Shown one piece after another: positions 45,145-53,668 of a DNA stretch of 64,000 bases. Each line of letters starts with the position of its first letter. Positions within the stretch are counted from its first letter, which is position 1. Both the position numbers and the translations under genes were made by a program. A model generated the notes under the pieces. It ran no database searches and was not told the DNA's origin. It saw only the letters and a program-made list of their open reading frames with translations. Origin of the DNA: Gammaproteobacteria bacterium (GTDB lineage Bacteria; Pseudomonadota; Gammaproteobacteria; Chromatiales; Chromatiaceae); NCBI GenBank assembly GCA_015490795.1, contig WFXD01000062.1:1-64000 (forward strand). Direction: 5' to 3'.

Positions 45145-46755
45145 CTAAGGGTTATCGTACTCCCGCTTAGGTCCAAGGTAATACCACCAGTTCAGAACCA
45201 AGCAAATAAAGTAGAAAATGGCAAAACCGTACAAAGCATTCTCGGGTGTGGTTGCCTTGATCTGCTCACCAAACACCTTGGGAATAATGAAGGCACCATA
45301 AGCCGCAACCGCTGAGGTCCAACCCAGCACAGGGCCTGCCTGCTCCTTATCAAACACCATTGCAATGGTGCGGAAAGTCGATCCATTGCCGATACCGGTT
45401 GCTGCAAACAACAACAGGAAGAGCAGGAAGAAGGGCCAGAAATACTCTTCTGGTGTTGCAGAGGCGTAAGCCGCTTTCATAAAGTAAGCAACACCCAGAG
45501 CGCTGCCGATCATGGTGATCGCCACATAATGGGTCACTTTGGCTCCACCGACCTTATCAGAAATCCAGCCCCCAAGCGGCCGAATGAAAGCGCCAATGAA
45601 TGGCCCCATCCAGGCATACCTCAGTGCAGAGGGGCCATTTGGGTTTTTCTGCGAATGATCCATCACTCCCGTTACCGCATCTGCAATATGCTGAAAGCCG
45701 AAGACCACTTTGATTGAGAGCGGAAAGCCTGCTGCATAACCGATAAAGCTACCGAAGGTCATGATGTAGATAATACTCATGATCCAGGTGTGCTTATGGT
45801 GGAAAATCTTGAACTGGCGCGCAAGGTTCGGCTTGATATCGCCAGGAACCATCTTCATCATCATAACCACGAAGAAGAGCACAAAGATAATCACCGGCCA
45901 CTTGGCCCAGTTTGGCGCACCCAGCCCAACTGGGTCTGGCAGAATGATGAAGAGCCCGGAAGCAGCACCGATAAAACCGATCAGCAGCAAGCCTGTGATC
46001 TTGCCAAAGGCACTGATTGGCGAGCCGATATGCGGTGAAACATGCTCAGTACGGATATTATTCATCCCAAACCAGCCAGCGACAGCCAGTGGAATCAGAA
46101 AAACCAGCCAGATAAAACCGGCATTATGAAGGTAGGTTTCTGTGCCAGCAGGAATCTTGCCAATCAGCGTGCCAGAGGTGCTCTGCAAAATCATGGGGTC
46201 ACCGCCAAAAATCCCCATGGTCATCGCCAATGGCACCAGAATCTGCATGGTGGTCACACCCGCATTACCCAGGCCAGCATTCAGCCCAAGCGCAAGGCCC
46301 TGCTTGCTCTTCGGAAAAAAGAAGCTGATATTGGACATTGATGAAGCAAAGTTGCCGCCACCAAAACCAGAAAGAAAGGCCAGACACTGGAACACCCAAA
46401 GCGGGGTATTTGCATCCTGCAATGCGATGCCCGTGCCAGCAGCAGGAATCATCAACAGCGCCGTAGTGAAGAAGATGGTATTGCGCCCACCTGCTATACG
46501 GATAAAAAAGCTACTGGGGACACGCAGTGTTGCGCCGGTAAAACCCGCAATCGCCATCAGTGTAAAAAGTTCGGATTTCTCAAATGGAAACCCGAGGTTA
46601 AGCATTTGTACCGTAATAATGCCCCAGTAGAGCCATACCGCAAACCCGCAAAGCAGGCTTGGCACAGATATCCAAAGGTTACGGTTGGCAACCTTCTTTC
46701 CTTCTCGTTCCCAGAATGCCTCATCCTCCACATTCCATTCTTTAATATCAGCCAT
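45145..46755 (-). CDS. narK: MFS nitrate/nitrite transporter NarK (copy 2, first gene of the nar operon)
   Basis: About 536 residues from the ATG at 46755 (MADIKEWNVED), preceded by GAGGCTGAAGAG; a GTG at 46788 would add 11 residues. Twelve TM helices. The first nitrate signature is GLNAGLGNAGVTTMQ and the second lies in LFAATGIGNGSTFRTIAM. Both match NNP-family transporters. Compared with copy 1 (48231-49595) it has long inserts between helices, typical of NarK2-type. It imports nitrate and/or exports nitrite for NarGHI encoded next. Confidence 0.95.
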   Translation of the reverse strand: MADIKEWNVEDEAFWEREGKKVANRNLWISVPSLLCGFAVWLYWGIITVQMLNLGFPFEKSELFTLMAIAGFTGATLRVPSSFFIRIAGGRNTIFFTTALLMIPAAGTGIALQDANTPLWVFQCLAFLSGFGGGNFASSMSNISFFFPKSKQGLALGLNAGLGNAGVTTMQILVPLAMTMGIFGGDPMILQSTSGTLIGKIPAGTETYLHNAGFIWLVFLIPLAVAGWFGMNNIRTEHVSPHIGSPISAFGKITGLLLIGFIGAASGLFIILPDPVGLGAPNWAKWPVIIFVLFFVVMMMKMVPGDIKPNLARQFKIFHHKHTWIMSIIYIMTFGSFIGYAAGFPLSIKVVFGFQHIADAVTGVMDHSQKNPNGPSALRYAWMGPFIGAFIRPLGGWISDKVGGAKVTHYVAITMIGSALGVAYFMKAAYASATPEEYFWPFFLLFLLLFAATGIGNGSTFRTIAMVFDKEQAGPVLGWTSAVAAYGAFIIPKVFGEQIKATTPENALYGFAIFYFICLVLNWWYYLGPKREYDNP

Positions 46756-46999
46756 CTCTTCAGCCTCGTAAATGTTATAGGTCTCCACCCGGTTTTGGTG
46801 GATTAAAAATTATCAATTATCAAATTGATACACATTGCACTAGCAGGGGCTCGCCATATCGATGAACGCTAGAGAGCCTCACCAAACCGGGGATCCAACT
46901 GCATATAATGGTACCGATAAAATAAACTATTCAACATGACTCTTGCCTGGTCACTTGTAACAGTGCAGATAGCTTAAACCCACCTCCACCTTACAGCCC

Positions 47000-47013
47000 A
47001 TGATCTACATCAA
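47000..47013. promoter_or_regulatory. FNR-type box 1 upstream of narK2-narGHJI
   Basis: ATGATCTACATCAA matches the FNR consensus TTGAT-N4-ATCAA at all but the first conserved base. It lies 245 bp upstream of the narK2 ATG, 17 bp (centre to centre) from a second box at 47017-47030. Two TACCGAT heptamers (46912-46918 and 47081-47087) resemble NarL half-sites, but their match is short and may be chance. Confidence 0.65.
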
Positions 47014-47016
47014 AAA

Positions 47017-47030
47017 ATGATCTAGATCAT
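47017..47030. promoter_or_regulatory. FNR-type box 2 upstream of narK2-narGHJI
   Basis: ATGATCTAGATCAT is a perfect 14-bp palindrome with the TGAT-N4-ATCA core. Together with box 1 it suggests strong oxygen-responsive control of the nar operon. The remainder of the gap 46756-47239 shows no gene. Confidence 0.65.
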
Positions 47031-47239
47031 AAAATTTAACTTAAGCAAAAAAAAACCTGAATAGTCCAAAACGCTCTCGGTACCGATCTACCCAGAAGAT
47101 CTTACTTAGGAGTTGCGCATAAAACAGCCTACTCCAACAACACTGAAAACTATTTCATTACTGCTTGCAAGCAACAAATAGCTCTTATTTTTAAGTGAAT
47201 CAACAGCTTGTTCTTTACGATTCTCGTCGCAGTCATCTT

Positions 47240-47395
47240 CTAGGATGAAAAATATTTTAGGTACTCCCTTACCAAATTGAGCAACGGCTCCGAGTAGTCC
47301 GAGAGCAGGATCAAACTGGTTACCAAACCAACCAACCCCACTCCCGCAACCATCGGAATATACCGCTCAACCTTTACTGAATCCTTATCTGACAT
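47240..47395 (-). CDS. Small single-TM protein of the narK1 operon
   Basis: A 51-residue protein from the ATG at 47395 (MSDKDSVKVERYIPMVAG); the longer in-frame start at 47425 would run into the uspA 3' end. One TM helix at about residues 13-32 (VAGVGLVGLVTSLILLSDYS) and a short tail. I recognise no family. It lies 5 bp after the universal stress protein gene and ends the narK1 set. Its size and linkage suggest an accessory membrane peptide, but nothing proves function. Confidence 0.55.
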   Translation of the reverse strand: MSDKDSVKVERYIPMVAGVGLVGLVTSLILLSDYSEPLLNLVREYLKYFSS

Positions 47396-47400
47396 GGGAC

Positions 47401-47847
47401 TCAGCTTACGAACATTACAGGGCAAGGCGCTTCGCTAACCAGGGTGCGCACAGTTATTCTCTGCTGGCCTTTACCAAAAAAGCCGCCCAAACGCTTCACT
47501 CTGCCACCCAATGACATCACGATAAGATCAGCGCCTATCTCATTAGCCAGCTCGACCACCTCAGCGGTAATATCGCCTTCCCGAATCTCAAGCCTGATCT
47601 CCAGGCCGCGCTCCTTCGCCATAGCCTCAAGATCGGCAAGCGTGCTCTTTGCCTTCTCCTGAAGATCTTCTCTGATCGCCTCCCACAGATTGTCTGAGGG
47701 AACTATTGTCTCAAAGGAAAATGAAATAACCTTTAAGCCCGTCAGTTCTGCACCACTCTCTTCGGCCAGTTCCATTGCCTTTTCGGCTGCCCTCTTGCAA
47801 GCCTGCGACCCATAGTAAGGGATTAGAATCTTTTTGAACGTCGCCAT
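47401..47847 (-). CDS. Universal stress protein UspA family
   Basis: About 148 residues from the ATG at 47847 (MATFKKILIPYYGSQACKRA). The Usp fold is clear: the N-terminal strand, AMELAEESGAELTGLKV, and IGADLIVMSLGGR with the glycine-rich ATP loop GGRVKRLGGFFGKGQQRITVR, ending CPVMFV. It is of the ATP-binding type. Usp genes beside narK occur in other denitrifiers and are usually low-oxygen responsive. Part of the narK1 leftward set. Confidence 0.92.
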   Translation of the reverse strand: MATFKKILIPYYGSQACKRAAEKAMELAEESGAELTGLKVISFSFETIVPSDNLWEAIREDLQEKAKSTLADLEAMAKERGLEIRLEIREGDITAEVVELANEIGADLIVMSLGGRVKRLGGFFGKGQQRITVRTLVSEAPCPVMFVS

Positions 47848-47886
47848 AGTTTTAGGTCTCTTTTCCACATCAAATTGATTTCAGTG

Positions 47887-48171
47887 CTACTTGTTCGATG
47901 CTGCCGCCTTCAAGCACTCCTCTTGCAGATGCTTTTCAAGCGCTTGACAGCGCTGCTCTACAGGTGTTTGCGCCTCTTGCGCCTGCTCTGCTTTTGGTTT
48001 TTCATGCACCATCTTCTTTTTGAACTGCACCGTCTGCCCGGAGAAGCTCATTGAAAGCGAGTAGATAGTTACACCAATAGCAATAGCCGCTTCAAAGAAC
48101 AGGAAGTAGATCCCGTATTTGTACCAGGGTTCATATACATATGACTCATCAGGTTGTACGTGGCCACCCAT
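47887..48171 (-). CDS. Small membrane protein between narK1 and uspA
   Basis: A 94-residue protein. GGHVQPDESYVYEPWYKYG is followed by one TM helix at about 19-42 (GIYFLFFEAAIAIGVTIYSL), then a Lys/Glu/Gln-rich cytoplasmic tail with two Cys (QRCQALEKHLQEECLKA) that is probably helical. I do not recognise a family. Spacing to narK1 (59 bp) and uspA (39 bp) suggests co-transcription. It could be an accessory to the transporter or a redox-sensing peptide; this is inference. Confidence 0.6.
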   Translation of the reverse strand: MGGHVQPDESYVYEPWYKYGIYFLFFEAAIAIGVTIYSLSMSFSGQTVQFKKKMVHEKPKAEQAQEAQTPVEQRCQALEKHLQEECLKAAASNK

Positions 48172-48230
48172 AATATTTACCTCTATTTATTCTTCAACAA
48201 TTGTTAACGTTGATTACGGCAATCAATGAC

Positions 48231-49595
48231 TCAGGCCTTTTCGCCCAACCATTTCTCTTTGCTGCCAAAGCCATGATCCTCCGGGTGAACATCCCAATGC
48301 ATTGCCCAGACGTAGTAGATGATAAACGGGATGAACATAAAGATTGCAACAATCGCATAACCCATGTGGATGCCACCCTCTGGAAACCAGCCGGCAGCCT
48401 GGCCATAAATCAGTGGGTAGATGATGCCTCCTGAACAGGATACGCCACCAATAAAGCCAGTAGCAGTGCCTGGTCGTTCTCTAAACATCAGCGGAACGAT
48501 AGCGAATGTTCCACCCGTACCAAAACTCACTGTTATGCCGAACACAGCCAGGAAGAGCACGGACCAGATCAGGTTGCCTGACAGGCCTGCGACTGTCAGC
48601 AGGATCATGGTGACGGTAATAGAGAGCAGTGCAAACATCAGGAAGTGAATGCGTGGTGCATACTCAAGTTTCTTGGAGAGTATCGGGAACGGCGTCCAGC
48701 CGTTTCTCTGCCAGATATCCGAAATCCAGCCCGAGAACGGTCGAAAGAGCGATGCATTGAATGATTGAACCGCAGCAAACGAACCCGCAGCAATCTGCAC
48801 ATCGACCAGCGTCTCAAAACCGAGCCCTTTGATGGCCTCGGCAAAGCCCATCTTGTAATAACCCGGCAACCAGGCATTCATGCCGATCTCAAGACCAAAG
48901 CACATGGCATACGCAAACATCAGTGCAATTGCGGCATGGCGCGTCCAGACAAAGCAGGTATCCTTGAAGGTCGCCGTCTTCTTGGCCATTGCAGCCTGCT
49001 CCAGGTTCTTGGCTGGCACGCCCCGGAAAAAGATCCAGGCTGCGATAATAAAGGCCACGATTCCAAGATGGATAAAGGCCGTATGGTAATCCAGTCCATA
49101 GAGCCTGGGCAGCATCAGCGCACCCACTCCCGCCCCCACATTGCCTGTACCCGCATAGAGCCCCTCGGCAGCCCCCATCTCCTCCGACTCGAACCACTGC
49201 GCAACATGCTGGATACCCACAACAAATGCGATACCAGCAGTTGCCACAATGACGCGTGACCAGAACAGAAACTGATACTCAGTCATGCCAATTGCCGGCC
49301 CCAGCGTCTTGGAATAGGCAGAGAGGATACTGAACCCGCCCGTGACAACCAGGATAAGCACAAAGGCCTTTGGCGCACCGAACTTATCTGCCGCCCAGCC
49401 TGCCAGCGGCCTGGCAATGGGAGCTGTCCAGATAGCAGAGCTGGCAAGCAGCGCCACACCCTTGACACCCAGACCAAACTCCGAGGCGATTGTAGGGACG
49501 AATGCCGCACTGGCAAACCACAACAGGAAGCACCAGAAGAAGCCTACTGCAGCCATGACCAACTGTTCTACTTTATGCGTTTTTACATTTGACAT
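48231..49595 (-). CDS. narK: MFS nitrate/nitrite transporter NarK (copy 1)
   Basis: A 454-residue transporter with 12 TM helices. Signature motifs: GLYAGTGNVGAGVGALMLP (first nitrate signature), GWAADKFGAPKAFVL (MFS loop 2-3), and SFGTGGTFAIVPLMFRE plus GFIGGVSCSGG (second). It is shorter than copy 2 and resembles NarK1-type proton-coupled nitrate importers. It has its own upstream region with an FNR-like box at 49780-49793. Confidence 0.95.
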   Translation of the reverse strand: MSNVKTHKVEQLVMAAVGFFWCFLLWFASAAFVPTIASEFGLGVKGVALLASSAIWTAPIARPLAGWAADKFGAPKAFVLILVVTGGFSILSAYSKTLGPAIGMTEYQFLFWSRVIVATAGIAFVVGIQHVAQWFESEEMGAAEGLYAGTGNVGAGVGALMLPRLYGLDYHTAFIHLGIVAFIIAAWIFFRGVPAKNLEQAAMAKKTATFKDTCFVWTRHAAIALMFAYAMCFGLEIGMNAWLPGYYKMGFAEAIKGLGFETLVDVQIAAGSFAAVQSFNASLFRPFSGWISDIWQRNGWTPFPILSKKLEYAPRIHFLMFALLSITVTMILLTVAGLSGNLIWSVLFLAVFGITVSFGTGGTFAIVPLMFRERPGTATGFIGGVSCSGGIIYPLIYGQAAGWFPEGGIHMGYAIVAIFMFIPFIIYYVWAMHWDVHPEDHGFGSKEKWLGEKA

Positions 49596-49779
49596 TTTCT
49601 TTCTACCCTAAGGGAATAAGGGATGGGATCTTTTATTATGTTATTGAAGGTGATTATCAGCACTTAAACTCCTGTAACAATCCGCCATATTTGCAATTTA
49701 AAGCCGACTATCACAATTACAATTAAGTACCGCAATCAAATTCAAAACAGACGGTAGCACCGGGGGGTAAAACGGAAAA

Positions 49780-49793
49780 ATGATGTAGGTCAA
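49780..49793. promoter_or_regulatory. FNR/DNR-like box upstream of narK1
   Basis: ATGATGTAGGTCAA (on the other strand TTGACCTACATCAT) has both half-sites with one mismatch each relative to TTGAT-N4-ATCAA. It lies 185 bp before the narK1 start. At -41 it would give a leader of about 150 bases. Confidence 0.55.
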
Positions 49794-49853
49794 TTTCCAC
49801 CGTTTTGTAGGTGAATTATTGCACTATTTTATCGACGGGGCGGATTTTGTAAT

Positions 49854-49910
49854 TACTTGATTATTATACTTATATATTTACTTGACTGCTGCGCTTGTGT
49901 ATATACTTGA
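49854..49910. repeat. Three TACTTGA direct repeats at exact 25-bp spacing
   Basis: TACTTGA occurs at 49854, 49879 and 49904, each 25 bp apart, with TACTTGT at 49942. The surrounding DNA is very AT-rich. The gap 49596-50136 lies between narK1 and the DUF2892 gene, both leftward. Regular spacing suggests a tandem protein site, but AT-rich DNA gives such matches by chance more often. Confidence 0.45.
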
Positions 49911-50136
49911 GTGTTTTTGTAATGTAATAAACCAACCATTTTACTTGTGTATTTTTTGCTTTTTTATGGCCACTTTTTGTCTGCTGTTTCGAGGTAAACT
50001 GCCTGTATATTTTTCCAGTTTCCATGGTTTTTATATACGTCAAGCGCCCATGATCGCCGGCGCCCCTTGTTGCCTCCAGCACATTAAATGGCAGCAAACA
50101 ACGGTAGCTCTCCAGCCATGCAGGGGGGCACAGCAG

Positions 50137-50376
50137 TCAATCATTTTCTGCTGTGTTAATGCCAAACAGGCCATAAATTGGGCAGTGCGACACAACGCCC
50201 GACATTAGACCAAGCCAGCCGACAAGAACCAGCCAGAACTCCTGATCCCGTGTGACAAAGTCCATGAAAGAGGCCGCAATCAAAACCACTCCACACACTA
50301 TGCGCACTGTTCGCTCTGATTTTCCAACATTAGAGGGGAAGGTTTTTTTGAGATATTTCACTATTACATCAATCAT
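50137..50376 (-). CDS. DUF2892 (YgaP transmembrane domain-like) protein
   Basis: A 79-residue protein with two TM helices. FPSNVGKSERTVRIVCGVVL and WLGLMSGVVSHCPIYGLFGI are hallmarks of the DUF2892 domain, including the conserved Cys in HCPIY. These small proteins often accompany sulfur- or nitrogen-oxide genes, and the YgaP rhodanese carries the domain. It lies 34 bp after the Crp/Fnr-family regulator gene and is probably co-transcribed. Confidence 0.9.
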   Translation of the reverse strand: MIDVIVKYLKKTFPSNVGKSERTVRIVCGVVLIAASFMDFVTRDQEFWLVLVGWLGLMSGVVSHCPIYGLFGINTAEND

Positions 50377-50410
50377 GACTTGCTCTCTTCGGCCTTTGGC
50401 AATCTTTGGG

Positions 50411-51103
50411 TTAAATCCCTTTTCTGATCCTGTCCAGCTCTCTGGACCTCAGGATTTTTATATCTTTATTGATGATTTGTATAACACCGCTTCTATCAAA
50501 GTCATTCAAAACACGCACAACAGACTCATAGGTTGCTCCAATCATGCTGGAAAAATCCTTCCGGCTTAATGCATGGCTTAATACTTTTTTTCTTTTCCTG
50601 CTGTATCCAAATGTTTTCAGATTATAGATGAGCGCCTCTGCCATGCGCTGCCGCACATCCAGATTCGCAAAACTCTTCAGATGCGCCTCGGAAGCACGCA
50701 GCTCTTCAGCAAAAAACATCATAAAACGATAACAAAACAGATTATTTGCCATTAAGGCCTCTTGAAAAAGCTCCAGCGGGATATGTGCTACCGTAGTGTC
50801 CACCAGCGCCTTGCAACTTACTGAATACTGTTGATCGCCGCCAAACCCTCTGTGTCCGACTATTTGACCATTGGTCGCCAGGCGAACGATCTGCTCTCTT
50901 CCGGTTTTATAGGTGAGAAATACCTTCGCTTTCCCTTTTATAATGATTTTAGTCCGTTTAGCTGCCTCTCCCTCCCTGAAGATATAGCTACCTTTTGCAT
51001 ACCGCATTACATCCCTGTTCTCTTCCAGAATCGTCCTCCATTGCGAAGAACAACACTCTGCAATCAGTTCATCAACCTGCTGAATGCTTGCCATCTCATT
51101 CAT
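50411..51103 (-). CDS. Crp/Fnr-family transcriptional regulator
   Basis: A 230-residue regulator. The cyclic-nucleotide-binding-like beta domain spans about 20-130 (GSYIFREGEAAKRTKIIIKG), then the dimer helix and a C-terminal winged HTH with recognition helix region ATYESVVRVL. Glu and Arg at the base-contacting positions are kept, while FNR's Ser is replaced by Val. The four-Cys oxygen-sensing set of FNR is absent; only Cys17-Cys18 occur near the N-terminus. It is therefore a DNR/NNR-like or other effector type rather than FNR. It may act on some of the seven local palindromes. Effector unknown. Confidence 0.85.
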   Translation of the reverse strand: MNEMASIQQVDELIAECCSSQWRTILEENRDVMRYAKGSYIFREGEAAKRTKIIIKGKAKVFLTYKTGREQIVRLATNGQIVGHRGFGGDQQYSVSCKALVDTTVAHIPLELFQEALMANNLFCYRFMMFFAEELRASEAHLKSFANLDVRQRMAEALIYNLKTFGYSRKRKKVLSHALSRKDFSSMIGATYESVVRVLNDFDRSGVIQIINKDIKILRSRELDRIRKGI

Positions 51104-51401
51104 TTAATACACCAACTCTAAATTAAAAGATTCAACACCCTTTTTACACCAAGCATATTGACTGCCGGTTTTGCTCAGCCATATTCATGTTAGCTATTAT
51201 GATTATTTGCGCCTGTTATCCATGCGCGCAGCAAGGGCATGCGATTGATCAACAATCTTTAAAGATCAGATACATCTGACTGCATGGGAGGTAATCTATT
51301 ATTTCTTTACCGCTAATACAACATTGAAATGCTATTTTATCGCGCTGGATGCAGAGGGCATTGCAAACACTGCCAAACCGGCGGCTCGCCTTGGCGAATA
51401 A

Positions 51402-51468
51402 AAAAAAAGAGGGGGGTGACAGCAGGAGCAACCCCACCTGACCCATAGCAGGCAGCACTGCTCCTGCA
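51402..51468 (-). terminator. Probable terminator after the nitrite/sulfite reductase gene
   Basis: On the minus strand, GCAGGAGCA and TGCTCCTGC arms (51422-51430 and 51460-51468) form a stem with a long loop. A run of nine T residues follows about 10 bases later (A-run at 51402-51410 on plus). The long loop makes it imperfect. The rest of the 378-bp gap 51104-51481 shows only a 12-bp palindrome (ATCTTTAAAGAT at 51255-51266). Confidence 0.5.
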
Positions 51469-51481
51469 ACCTGTAGTTTAA

Positions 51482-53518
51482 CTACTTTTTATTGCGACTG
51501 GCCTGCATGCTGCGACAAGACATGCGCGCACGTTTCAGCCAGGCATCGGTCTCTTCCATTAGTTTGGGGTAGATCAGCTCATCCAGATCAGCCGACCATG
51601 CTGCAAATGCGGCATAGCGCTCGGCATAGGCCTCTGCTGTAGCCTGATCATCCGGCAAGGCCGCTGCAACTGCCGCTACCATCTGATCCTCTGCCGGACT
51701 CTCCTCTTCGGCGCCTGAGGCAATCAGCAGCGCACGTCCAATCAGGGAGAATACATTCTCCATACTCTCCGCTGCCTCTTTGAATTTACGCTTGGCTGCA
51801 AAGGCATCCCGCAGGTTGCGCTCATAGGCAATGTCCAGCAGCAGCTTATCGACAGGATCAATGGATGCGCCGGCACACTCACCAACCCCGGTCGATTGCA
51901 CCTTGAACACAGTGCTGTTGCCATGATCCCGCTGTAGCATCGGCAGCTCAAACTCACGCACCTGAACCAGATCTTCCAGCAGTGTGTCAAAAAAGGCCGG
52001 CCCGACCCGGCGGCTCCAACTGGAGAATTTCTCACCCTCCTCACGCTGTTCTGCAAAGGTATCGGTGATCCGCTTGGTGGCCACCGGGACACGCACCGCA
52101 GGAACCTCCGGCCCACTGAAGGCAAGGTTGCCACCCGCCATTCCACTGCCACCAAGGCGTATCGCGTAAGTGGGTATTAACTGACCAAAGTGGCGGCGCC
52201 CCTTCCCATAAAAACCAATATCGGCAATATCGGAATGGGCGCAGTTGTTCTGGCAGCCATTCACACGTACCGTCAGGTCATTGGAACCACCGTTCAGCAG
52301 CCGGGCAACCACGCGGGATGAGGTGATACCCAACTGGCAAGTCGTTGTGCCGGGGCAGGCAACCACATTGGAGCCTGGCTCCACCAGCCCAAGATCCAGT
52401 GCCTTCAGCCCCTCAGCCAGCGCAGGGACACCCTGTTCCGGGACATTGAATACAATCAGCTCCTGGTCCTGGGTTGCACGCAGGTGGGAGTAGCCCAGCT
52501 CTGTCAACAGCTTATACAGCCCTCGAAGCTGAGCCGCCGTCAGGTCGCCGCCCGGCACATGCACCGGCACTGCAAACAGGCCGGGTTGATGCTGCGCCGT
52601 TATCTGGCGCGGCGCCCCGTGGCCACAGGCTGCCGCATCCTCCTGCGCCTGCCGCCATTGGCCCTTGGGGGCCAAATCCGCATCAAAGGCGGCAGCGGTG
52701 CGCTTCAGCTCTTCACGGTACTTTTCAATGAAGCCCTCCTGGCCAAAGCGCTCAACCAGGAACTTGATACGCGAGCGGGATTTCCGCTTGCGGTCTGAGT
52801 ATTTATCATGCATCGCCAGCACGGCCTGTGATGCGGGCAGCAGCATCTCCTCAGGCAAAAACTCTTCGATAACAATGGCCTGGCGCGATTGAGGCCCCAA
52901 GCCACCACCGGCAAGCACCTTAAACCCAGGCTCTCCCTCTTTGTTGCGCGTTGCGACAAAGCCAAGATCCTGGATGGCGCCCTGGGCGCAATCGGCCTCG
53001 CAGCCAGAGAAGGTGATCTTGAATTTACGCGGCAGCGACTGGGTCAGCGGGTTACGCACCAGATAGGCGGCCGTCGACTCGATGTAGGGCATGATATCCA
53101 CATGCTCACGCTGGCAGGCACCCGCCATCGGGCAGCCAGAGACATTTCGGACTGTATTGCCACAGGCCTCGCGCGTGGTGATGTTATGCGTTGCCAGCAG
53201 CCGCAGCAGCTTTGGCGTCTGGTCCAGTGGCACATCGTTGTACTGGATATCCTGCCGGGTCGTGATATGCACCGTCTCCATGCATTCAACGGCATCCAGC
53301 CCCTCTGCATAACCCAGGAGATAGGGGAGTGGCAGATCACCACCCGGCAGCTTGGAGCGCACCATGCAGAGATTCTCCTGCCACTGCCCATACACCCCAA
53401 GCATCAGACGCTCACCAACCAGCTGGTTGTGATCAATCTTCTCGTCCAAATAATCTTGCAGGGCCACCTCTAACTGATCAAAATCCTCCTGCCTGATATA
53501 TTTTTCCGCTTCAATCAC
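51482..53518 (-). CDS. Siroheme nitrite/sulfite reductase with Cys motifs in both halves
   Basis: About 678 residues from the GTG at 53518, with GAGGA 7 bases upstream; the longer track start overlaps the ilvB terminator. Two repeated NiR/SiR halves. The second half has the siroheme-4Fe-4S ligands Cys388/Cys394 (CPGTTTC) and Cys422/Cys426 (GCQNNC). The first half also has a full CX5C...CX3C set, Cys129/Cys135 (GCPMAGAC) and Cys173/Cys177 (GCEADC), where most family members lose it. A helical C-terminal extension of about 120 residues follows. It reduces sulfite or nitrite with six electrons. Which substrate cannot be told. Confidence 0.88.
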   Translation of the reverse strand: MIEAEKYIRQEDFDQLEVALQDYLDEKIDHNQLVGERLMLGVYGQWQENLCMVRSKLPGGDLPLPYLLGYAEGLDAVECMETVHITTRQDIQYNDVPLDQTPKLLRLLATHNITTREACGNTVRNVSGCPMAGACQREHVDIMPYIESTAAYLVRNPLTQSLPRKFKITFSGCEADCAQGAIQDLGFVATRNKEGEPGFKVLAGGGLGPQSRQAIVIEEFLPEEMLLPASQAVLAMHDKYSDRKRKSRSRIKFLVERFGQEGFIEKYREELKRTAAAFDADLAPKGQWRQAQEDAAACGHGAPRQITAQHQPGLFAVPVHVPGGDLTAAQLRGLYKLLTELGYSHLRATQDQELIVFNVPEQGVPALAEGLKALDLGLVEPGSNVVACPGTTTCQLGITSSRVVARLLNGGSNDLTVRVNGCQNNCAHSDIADIGFYGKGRRHFGQLIPTYAIRLGGSGMAGGNLAFSGPEVPAVRVPVATKRITDTFAEQREEGEKFSSWSRRVGPAFFDTLLEDLVQVREFELPMLQRDHGNSTVFKVQSTGVGECAGASIDPVDKLLLDIAYERNLRDAFAAKRKFKEAAESMENVFSLIGRALLIASGAEEESPAEDQMVAAVAAALPDDQATAEAYAERYAAFAAWSADLDELIYPKLMEETDAWLKRARMSCRSMQASRNKK

Positions 53519-53543
53519 ATTGCATTCCTCTATAAAACCAAAA

Positions 53544-53568
53544 TAAAAAACCCGGCTGAACAACCGGG
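53544..53568 (-). terminator. Intrinsic terminator after the acetolactate synthase gene
   Basis: On the minus strand, ACCCGG and CCGGGT arms enclose an eight-base loop and are followed by TTTTTTATTTT. It ends the leftward ilvB transcript and lies just before the reductase start codon at 53518. This argues that the reductase has its own promoter or a short leader, and against the longer reductase start. Confidence 0.8.
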
Positions 53569-53668
53569 TATAGTGCGCCATTTTACATGATGCCGCTTAT
53601 CCCCAGAATGGGGTATTCGCTCTATTGCTAGCACTTATTGGAATAAGGAAGAGGGAGCCTCCTCCACG

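Noticed and set aside
46912-47087. Two TACCGAT heptamers as NarL sites
   Set aside because: Seven-base matches are too short to list as sites, and no narXL genes are in the window. They are mentioned only as a note at the FNR boxes.
49882-50208. 108-residue plus-strand reading frame in the narK1/DUF2892 gap
   Set aside because: Its second part is antisense to the well-supported DUF2892 gene, it has no ribosome binding site, and its composition reflects AT-rich non-coding DNA.
51249-51458. 69-residue minus-strand frame after the reductase gene
   Set aside because: It overlaps the terminator-like hairpin and T-run and shows no recognisable domain or ribosome binding site.
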